From: a virus
Direction: 5' to 3' (one strand)
Virus record (IMG/VR): IMGVR_UViG_3300031707_000210
Span: 1 to 21,665 of that record
DNA: 21,665 nt
Shown here one piece after another: positions 1 through 3,720 of the stretch. The notes beneath the pieces were generated by a model, which had not been told where the DNA came from, did not search any database, and saw only the letters and a list, made by a program, of their open reading frames with translations. The translations under genes and the position numbers were made by a program. The first letter of the stretch is position 1. Each line of letters starts with the position of its first letter.

Positions 1-174
1 CTCAAGGATGGGCAGGCCAAGGTGACTACCGGGGATACCATCGCTGTCAAGGTGCGGAGGTATTACGATCCCTCAGAGCGAGACAACAAGACAGAACTCT
101 ATCGGTCGGAACCAGCGATCATCGATGCTAATTTGGAAGTAGTGAATGCAATCACCGAACTTTTGGAGGAATGA
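1..174 (+). CDS. Phage protein of unknown function, C-terminal part (cut by window edge)
   Basis: The frame is open from the first base and ends in TGA at 172-174, leaving 57 residues that start LKDGQAKVTTGDT and end ITELLEE. The start lies outside the window. It is hydrophilic, with no membrane segment and no motif I recognise. The next gene begins only 3 bases after this stop, and the GGAGG that serves as its ribosome binding site lies inside the last codons of this frame. That arrangement makes this a real, co-transcribed gene and not a chance frame. It is plus-strand, opposite to the late block, so it belongs to a separate transcription unit. No function is assigned. Confidence 0.7.
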   Translation, partial: LKDGQAKVTTGDTIAVKVRRYYDPSERDNKTELYRSEPAIIDANLEVVNAITELLEE

Positions 175-177
175 TCG

Positions 178-441
178 ATGCCATTTACGTTGAAAGTGTT
201 AGGCATCTCAAATGATCGAGTAACCTTCGGGATCGACGCCAACTTTCGGGGGCAGAAGGTCGCTTTTCATCAAAAGACTTATTCCATGGAGCCAGGAGAA
301 GAACTCCACATGGCTCTTAATGTTCATCTCGAAGGATTTGGAGACTTGCCGGATCAGCAAACAGAGTTAGAGATGTCTCTGCCGGATGGCCTCTATGCTC
401 CGAATGATCTGCCATTTCTTTACAAAGTAGAATCAGAATGA
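178..441 (+). CDS. Small hypothetical phage protein (87 aa)
   Basis: The gene starts with ATG at 178, 3 bases after the upstream stop. GGAGG at 166-170 gives a well placed ribosome binding site 7 bases from the start. The product is acidic and has alternating hydrophobic residues suggesting a beta-rich fold (for example FTLKVLGISNDRVTFGI), then a loop rich in Asp, Glu and Pro. There is no signal peptide, membrane helix or catalytic motif. It forms an operon with the upstream partial gene. After its stop comes an AAAGGAG element (441-447) with no start codon at usable distance, then the structured non-coding stretch. The family is not recognised. Confidence 0.75.
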   Translation: MPFTLKVLGISNDRVTFGIDANFRGQKVAFHQKTYSMEPGEELHMALNVHLEGFGDLPDQQTELEMSLPDGLYAPNDLPFLYKVESE

Positions 442-472
442 AAGGAGAAAAAGGGCTTTACAGCGAGAGATT

Positions 473-503
473 GTGTCCGTGAGGACACCCGTTGAAAAAA
501 CGG
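473..503 (+). other. Two adjacent hairpins after the 87-aa gene
   Basis: GTGTCC (473-478) pairs perfectly with GGACAC (483-488) around a GTGA tetraloop. Directly after it, CCGTT (489-493) pairs with AACGG (499-503) around an A-rich loop. There is no U-run after either, so they are not canonical terminators. They may protect the 3' end of the upstream mRNA or be the first helices of the non-coding RNA. Confidence 0.5.
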
Positions 504-534
504 AAAACCGGGAAAGTGAGCGATGTCTGATCGA

Positions 535-570
535 CAAACAGACAACCATCTGCAAACAGACAACCATCTG
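535..570 (+). repeat. Perfect 18-bp tandem duplication
   Basis: CAAACAGACAACCATCTG occurs twice back to back (535-552 and 553-570) with no mismatch. The second copy runs straight into the TCTGC/GCAGA hairpin (567-582), just before the 3' half of the tRNA-like element. It is non-coding. Identical copies imply a recent duplication or selection on both. Confidence 0.9.
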
Positions 571-583
571 CTGGTATGCAGAG

Positions 584-661
584 CATAAGCGTTAGGTCGA
601 AGGTTCGATCCCTTCCCCCCCCACTTACGGGGGGATAGCTCAGTGGTAGAGCGAACGCCGC
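584..661 (+). tRNA. Candidate circularly permuted tRNA (3' half before 5' half), anticodon probably CAT
   Basis: Bases 589-623 read as the 3' half of a tRNA: anticodon stem GCGTT (589-593), variable loop AGGTC (594-598), T-stem GAAGG/CCTTC, T-loop TTCGATC (604-610, matches TTCRANY), acceptor strand of seven C (616-622) and discriminator A623. After five bases (CTTAC), 629-658 read as the 5' half: acceptor GGGGGGA, TA, D-stem GCTC/GAGC with loop AGTGGTA, G26, anticodon stem AACGC. The halves pair with each other: six G-C acceptor pairs (A7 faces C66) and all five anticodon-stem pairs. No linear partner exists for either half nearby. Joining at the loop gives CGCATAA (anticodon CAT, bases 584-586) or CGCTTAA (anticodon CTT), depending on the junction. 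Both have G where tRNAs have U33. CCA is not encoded. It could be a real permuted tRNA, a tRNA-like regulatory RNA or a relic. Confidence 0.55.
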
Positions 662-840
662 TTAAAGAGCAAGGCTCAAGGTTCAGGCAGTAAGGTTGCA
701 AGGATCAGAATCGGCAAGGAAGTAGGATCAAAGGAAGTAAGGATGGCCTCGAAGCGTAAGCGGAGAGAATGTCCTTGGACAAGTTGCTTTCTCACTTTAT
801 ACTGGAACTTCCAAGGCTTCCTCAGACCCGAAAGGGTCGT

Positions 841-866
841 AGCTGGGAAGGCCCCAACTTTTTCTT
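841..866 (+). terminator. Rho-independent terminator of the left plus-strand unit
   Basis: AGCTGGG (841-847) pairs with CCCAACT (853-859) with one C-A mismatch, and the stem runs directly into TTTTTCTT (859-866). The perfect GACCC-GAAA-GGGTC hairpin (825-838) sits just in front. It closes the unit that contains the 87-aa gene and the tRNA-like element, 23 bases before the next plus-strand gene. Confidence 0.7.
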
Positions 867-888
867 ATGATTTGTAGAATTTGACAGT

Positions 889-1230
889 ATGAAACCCACT
901 CTCATTCATTCCAAAATCCTCAATGAAACGATTTGCCTCTCTGATGAACCGGTCGCAGGGCAGATATGTTATTCAGAGAAAGAGATCAAATTTCTCCGGG
1001 CCTGCGAGAAGAACATGAAGCCGGAGAGATACGCCGATTACCTACGGAAGGTTCATTCGGTGAAGAAGGCATTCCCAGAATCAAAGATAGAAGATGTTAA
1101 GATGGAGGCCCGGCAGGAAGACGTTGCGGGGAAACCATTCCGTGAAGAGTCAACCGATCTGCGGGTGGAAGACGCCGAGGAACCCGTGGCCCCCACCATT
1201 CCTGCACAAAAAAGTCTTTGGGAAGATTAA
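889..1230 (+). CDS. Hypothetical phage protein (113 aa), possibly leaderless
   Basis: ATG at 889 follows an in-frame stop at 874-876, so this is the most upstream start. No Shine-Dalgarno sequence is visible. TAGAAT at 875-880 resembles a -10 box and would place the transcript start within a few bases of the ATG, allowing a leaderless message. No good -35 box is seen. The product is charged and soluble. Its central part (about residues 28-75, containing YSEKEIKFLR and YADYLRKVHSVKKAF) looks helical, and the C-terminus is acidic and proline-containing, ending SLWED. The family is not recognised. The gene ends tail to tail with the minus-strand late block, the two stop codons overlapping in the palindrome TTAA (1227-1230). 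I chose it over the overlapping plus-strand frame at 1094 because it is longer and more protein-like. Confidence 0.6.
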   Translation: MKPTLIHSKILNETICLSDEPVAGQICYSEKEIKFLRACEKNMKPERYADYLRKVHSVKKAFPESKIEDVKMEARQEDVAGKPFREESTDLRVEDAEEPVAPTIPAQKSLWED

Positions 1231-1694
1231 AGTGCTATCGCTAATCCTGCGACCAACCCTGCGAGAATACCACCGATAACATAAAGAAGAGTATTTGATT
1301 TAGGTTTCACGGTTTCGGAGAGTTTAATCGCCCGATCCGTAACTTTCTCCATGTCCGCCAATGCCCTTCTGGTTGCCATGATTTCCATGTCTTTGACTTC
1401 GATAATCTTGTCCTTCAAAACGATCTCCTGTTTGGCGAGGTCTAATTCCTTTTCGAGATTGGCAATCCGTTGATCCTTGAGGTCGCTTTCCTGTCTCCGC
1501 AGTTCAAGTTCCCGCCGGTCAAAATCGCACTCCTTCTCAGTCCTTAAAATATTTTGAGCATCACTTAGGGGGAAGGATAACTCTTGGCTTATAGCCACGT
1601 TTGCGAAACTCATCGGCAAGAGCGTTAGGATCAGTAGGAACGACAATAGCATCACGCTCTTTTTTAAGTTTTTTAATCTCAGCATTTTTTTCAT
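1227..1694 (-). CDS. Spanin-like coiled-coil membrane protein (155 aa), embedded start
   Basis: The N-terminus has several Lys/Arg residues followed by a hydrophobic run (about residues 15-31, VMLLSFLLILTLLPMSF), which reads as a signal peptide or anchor. Residues about 45-125 are a highly charged heptad-like coiled coil, and residues about 136-155 form a Gly-rich hydrophobic C-terminal segment that reaches the stop codon. The start lies inside the preceding 141-aa gene and the two overlap out of frame for 134 bases, as in Rz/Rz1 spanin pairs. However, the signal region has no lipobox cysteine: the first Cys is at about residue 56, past the signal. A classical outer-membrane lipoprotein role is therefore not supported. 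The C-terminal hydrophobic segment instead recalls the membrane anchor of unimolecular spanins. A role in the last step of host lysis is inferred from position. It is the last gene of the late block. Confidence 0.7.
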   Translation of the reverse strand: MKKMLRLKNLKKSVMLLSFLLILTLLPMSFANVAISQELSFPLSDAQNILRTEKECDFDRRELELRRQESDLKDQRIANLEKELDLAKQEIVLKDKIIEVKDMEIMATRRALADMEKVTDRAIKLSETVKPKSNTLLYVIGGILAGLVAGLAIAL

Positions 1695-1986
1695 TGACCA
1701 ACCTCGCTAATCGTAGAGACTCCGCTTCGGCGGCGATTCTCTTTTGTTCGACATCTCTAACCTCGCTCTCCAATTCGGCGATAGCCTGGCGATCTTTCTC
1801 TTGTTCCTTTTTCAGGTTTTCGACGATAGTGGTCTTGTCCTCCCTAAGCTGATCGAGGGCCATATTGAATAGGCTCCGGTTGAGAGCACGGGCCGAGATG
1901 TAGTTCACGAGAAAAAGGATTGCAATCGCAATGGCGATCCAACCCCACCACGGTATTTTTTTAAGAAGGTTGAGAAAGGTATTCAT
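1561..1986 (-). CDS. i-spanin-like (Rz-type) protein (141 aa)
   Basis: One N-terminal transmembrane helix (about residues 10-31, IPWWGWIAIAIAILFLVNY) is followed by a long charged coiled coil (about 45-110) and a short Pro-rich tail ending RVILPPK. This is the usual layout of inner-membrane spanins, which span the periplasm and help disrupt the outer membrane. The gene directly follows the amidase, overlapping its end by 26 bases, and its last third overlaps the next gene in another frame. Both are typical of lysis cassettes. Sequence identity to Rz is not claimed: the assignment rests on topology and neighbours. Confidence 0.7.
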   Translation of the reverse strand: MNTFLNLLKKIPWWGWIAIAIAILFLVNYISARALNRSLFNMALDQLREDKTTIVENLKKEQEKDRQAIAELESEVRDVEQKRIAAEAESLRLARLVNEKNAEIKKLKKERDAIVVPTDPNALADEFRKRGYKPRVILPPK

Positions 1987-2566
1987 GGATGCCTCGTGCT
2001 ATAAAAGCCCCGATTTTTCGGAGCGTCAATTCGTCAGTGAAAGTTTCGACCGATGAGGATTTATCGATAAATCCAATTTCGATCAGGCACGCCGGGGCGT
2101 TCGTATATGAAACAACGTATAGGAACGGTCGCCCGTCCACGTCTCTACTGACCCCAATCGGTCTCGTTTGTTTGATGCCCCTAAAGGGCTCATCAGGAAA
2201 AATTCGATCCACTTCATCGGCAAGGCATTGAGCGAGCCTGAGTCCCTTCTGGCTTGAGTTATAAATCCAAATCTCTTCCCCTTTTGCTTCGGGCATTCCA
2301 GGGCCATCTTCGTCGGGATCGGCATTGCAATGGATCGAGACGAAACAATCAACATTCATGTTATTGGAGAAGTCGCAAACCTCCTGGAGGTTCATGGTTC
2401 GGTCGTAGGTTCTTGTCATCCCAACCCAGATTTCGGGATCAACAGCCTTGAGACCTTCGAGAACATATTCGCTAACCGTGAGAACGACATCCTTTTCTAA
2501 GAGATCACCATAGACCGCACCCGGTTGACTTCCCCCGTGACCGGGGTTAATACACACTCTTTTCAT
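1961..2566 (-). CDS. N-acetylmuramoyl-L-alanine amidase (Amidase_3 type endolysin)
   Basis: The enzyme cleaves the amide bond between N-acetylmuramic acid and L-alanine in peptidoglycan. Zinc-amidase motifs are complete. Counting from the ATG at 2578, they are INPGHGG (H14), LLEKD (E28), SIHCNA (H83) and IEIGF (E167, catalytic). The domain fills almost the whole protein, with no cell-wall-binding domain and no signal peptide, so export should need the holin. Two starts are possible. ATG at 2578 has GAGG six bases upstream. ATG at 2566 has the stronger GGAGG five bases upstream and begins just before the domain (MKRVCINPGHGG), so I prefer 2566 (201 residues). The GGAGG of the second start lies within codons 1-3 of the longer form, so initiation at the first could affect the second. 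It sits between membrane proteins and spanin-like genes, as expected for the endolysin. Confidence 0.93.
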   Translation of the reverse strand: MKRVCINPGHGGSQPGAVYGDLLEKDVVLTVSEYVLEGLKAVDPEIWVGMTRTYDRTMNLQEVCDFSNNMNVDCFVSIHCNADPDEDGPGMPEAKGEEIWIYNSSQKGLRLAQCLADEVDRIFPDEPFRGIKQTRPIGVSRDVDGRPFLYVVSYTNAPACLIEIGFIDKSSSVETFTDELTLRKIGAFIARGIHEYLSQPS

Positions 2567-2592
2567 TTTATCCTCCATGCTTTTCCTCGATA

Positions 2593-2648
2593 GGGGGCGG
2601 GCCGTGGGGGAGTATTTTTAAGCTACCCACGTTTGACCGCCCGCCCCC
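2593..2648 (-). promoter_or_regulatory. Very stable bipartite hairpin upstream of the amidase gene
   Basis: GGGGGCGGGC (2593-2602) and GCCCGCCCCC (2639-2648) are perfect 10-bp inverted repeats. Directly inside, CGTGGG (2603-2608) pairs with CCCACG (2626-2631), leaving a 7-base bulge on one side and a 17-base A/T-rich loop. It fills the gap between the stop of the 75-aa gene and the amidase start. On the minus strand no U-run follows, so it is not a canonical terminator. It more likely stabilises or cleaves the mRNA, or limits amidase expression, which is inference. Confidence 0.7.
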
Positions 2649-2662
2649 GATGGTTGTCATTT

Positions 2663-2890
2663 TTAAAGTTTCAGGATTGCTTTGAAGGCGGATTTCCAAT
2701 CGACATCCTTCCATTCTTTCTTGATGGTCGTCTTTTCCTCTGCCGTCAATCTGCCATCTTTAACGGATGTCCACATGGCAAGCATGGCCTCCCCGAATTC
2801 TTTCCCGAAGTTCGGGTCTCTCTTAATCATAAAGATCAAGAGAATGATGGCGATCACAAGAAGAATAAAAATGGGCCAGAGTAACCACAT
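2663..2890 (-). CDS. Small single-helix membrane protein in lysis cassette (75 aa)
   Basis: The N-terminus is one strong transmembrane helix (residues 1-22, rich in Leu and Ile: WLLWPIFILLVIAIILLIF). A cytoplasmic or periplasmic tail of about 50 residues follows, with the segment VKDGRLTAEEKTTIKKEW and then an amphipathic Trp-containing end. AAGGGGGTG lies 7 bases before the ATG. It lies between the two-helix holin-like gene and the endolysin gene. It could be a holin-family protein, an antiholin or a small lysis accessory protein, and the sequence alone does not separate these. Confidence 0.75.
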   Translation of the reverse strand: MWLLWPIFILLVIAIILLIFMIKRDPNFGKEFGEAMLAMWTSVKDGRLTAEEKTTIKKEWKDVDWKSAFKAILKL

Positions 2891-2906
2891 ACTTTATCAC
2901 CCCCTT

Positions 2907-3146
2907 TCATGGAGTGGGCGGCGTCTGCCCATTCCCGGTTTTTCCGGTGTAGGCTCGGAAGGCCAACCATGCCGTAAATTGGCCGATAACAATGGTTGCC
3001 CACGCTATACCTATCTTGGCGAACCGATCACATACCTTATCGAACAGCATAGAAGCAATGAAGGCCGCAAGAGTAATTATTGTTATCATAAAAGAGACGA
3101 ACCACCCTTGAATACTTCCATCTTTAATGATTTGAATCCTTCCCAT
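2907..3146 (-). CDS. Holin-like membrane protein, two helices (79 aa)
   Basis: Two hydrophobic segments (about residues 14-35, starting GWFVSFMITIITLAAFIASM, and about 45-66, starting IGIAWATIVIGQFTAWLAF) are joined by a short charged turn DKVCDRFAK. A polar Pro-rich tail ends the protein. This size and topology fit class II-type holins, which permeabilise the inner membrane and release the endolysin. AAGGAG lies 7 bases before the ATG. It sits two genes before the amidase in transcription order, the usual place for a holin. The coding sequence begins inside the end of the 58-aa ORF (23-base overlap), so it is probably translationally linked to it. Confidence 0.7.
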   Translation of the reverse strand: MGRIQIIKDGSIQGWFVSFMITIITLAAFIASMLFDKVCDRFAKIGIAWATIVIGQFTAWLAFRAYTGKTGNGQTPPTP

Positions 3147-3300
3147 GGTCGTTCTCCTTTTTCAACTCAATGATTAAGATTTCGGTTCGGTTAATCGCCA
3201 ACTCCAAAAAGAAAATCGCCATTTCGGTATCATTAGAGGCCCACGCCCGCACAGCATCGTAATAGGATTCTCGAATGTTTTTCCATAGTGTTACGATCAT
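3124..3300 (-). CDS. Small coupled ORF (58 aa), unknown function
   Basis: The ATG at 3300 overlaps the stop of the upstream gene as ATGA, and the frame ends with TAA at 3124-3126 inside the holin-like gene. Without it there would be a 150-base gap in an otherwise gap-free cassette. The product begins MIVTLWKNIRESYYDAV, continues with AWASNDTEMAIFFLELAINR and ends in a charged tail ELKKENDHGKDSNH. It looks helical and amphipathic, with no clear transmembrane segment. The ribosome binding site is weak (GTGAG), so translation probably depends on coupling with the upstream gene. It could be an antiholin-like regulator by position only. Confidence 0.6.
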   Translation of the reverse strand: MIVTLWKNIRESYYDAVRAWASNDTEMAIFFLELAINRTEILIIELKKENDHGKDSNH

Positions 3301-3710
3301 TTCTCACGAGCTTTTGTTACTTCCATCCTTAGAAGTTTTAGTTCTTGTCCGACCCATTGACGATGATGCTCGAAGAGTTCATCGATCCTTTCACAAAAAT
3401 TTTCGGTCATTTCTTTGGTCATCTCTTTGGATAGAGCCAAATATTCTCCCTTCAACATTACACCTCCTTTGTCCAACATACCATTCCTCCATTCCAATAA
3501 AATTCGGTAGGCTCCGCAGGCGGAACACCTACCTTGTTGGTCTTTACAGAGGTTGAAATATTTCTCTCTCGTGATAAGGCCACCTTCACGAACCCATCCC
3601 TGCCTTTCTTCGTCTTGTTGATTGATCCACCGCTTGAACCAGAACCAAACCACAATCAAAAGAACAAAGATCAAACCTTGAACCAACCAGATTATCCAAA
3701 CGTCTTTCAT
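3297..3710 (-). CDS. Membrane-anchored protein with Cys cluster and coiled-coil tail (137 aa)
   Basis: I chose ATG at 3710 because AGGAGG lies 6 bases before it. The longer frame from 3734 would start inside the end of the upstream gene without a binding site. From 3710 the protein has an N-terminal transmembrane helix (about residues 4-24, with WLVQGLIFVLLIVVWFWF), then a soluble part. That part has three cysteines spaced C-x6-C-x2-C (YFNLCKDQQGRCSACG, about residues 51-65) and a later Cys in NFCERID, which may bind zinc. A charged helical C-terminus follows (about 80-137), ending in AREK. The stop overlaps the next start as ATGA. It is the first gene after the giant protein and opens the lysis cassette. 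The family is not recognised. Confidence 0.75.
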   Translation of the reverse strand: MKDVWIIWLVQGLIFVLLIVVWFWFKRWINQQDEERQGWVREGGLITREKYFNLCKDQQGRCSACGAYRILLEWRNGMLDKGGVMLKGEYLALSKEMTKEMTENFCERIDELFEHHRQWVGQELKLLRMEVTKAREK

Positions 3711-3720
3711 CCATGCCCTC

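Larger units (their letters stand above)
442..888 (+). other. Structured non-coding stretch holding tRNA halves, tandem repeat, hairpins and terminator
   Basis: No convincing gene lies in these 447 bases. The minus-strand frame at 420-701 is a shadow: its GGKGSNLRP string is what a tRNA T-arm gives when read backwards. Hairpins visible on the plus strand are GTGTCC-GTGA-GGACAC (473-488), CCGTT/AACGG (489-503), TCTGC/GCAGA (567-582), GAGC-AAG-GCTC (667-677), CCTTGGA/TCCAAGG (773-779 with 810-816), GAAGC/GCTTC (751-755 with 816-820) and GACCC-GAAA-GGGTC (825-838). A terminator follows at 841-866. The density of stems and the terminator at the end suggest an expressed non-coding RNA or a structured 3' tail of the upstream mRNA. 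No known RNA family was recognised apart from the tRNA halves. Confidence 0.6.

Noticed and set aside
535-570. CRISPR-like repeat
   Set aside because: Only two copies, directly adjacent, with no spacers and no cas genes.
604-623. Phage attachment site copied from a host tRNA 3' end
   Set aside because: The 3' half alone would fit, but the complementary 5' half next to it would not be explained, and no integrase gene is seen in the window.
584-661. Permuted or two-piece tmRNA instead of a tRNA
   Set aside because: A full four-pair D-arm and a normal five-pair anticodon stem are present. tmRNA lacks a proper D-stem, and no tag-coding segment or long connecting domain is visible.
589-661. Two unrelated partial tRNAs left by a deletion in a tRNA array
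   Set aside because: Possible in principle, but a perfect five-pair anticodon stem and six acceptor pairs between the halves would then be a coincidence. Kept only as the alternative.
420-701. 93-residue minus-strand open frame containing GGKGSNLRP
   Set aside because: This peptide string is the usual product of reading a tRNA T-arm on the opposite strand. The frame crosses the tandem repeat (LSVCR twice) and overlaps the end of a well supported gene.
667-838. Group I intron parts that could explain the reversed tRNA halves (permuted intron-exon)
   Set aside because: I looked for the conserved P3/P7 core strings around the halves and found none convincing.
2593-2648. Terminator before the amidase gene
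   Set aside because: The stem is very strong, but no U-run follows on the minus strand and the message must continue into the amidase and spanin-like genes.
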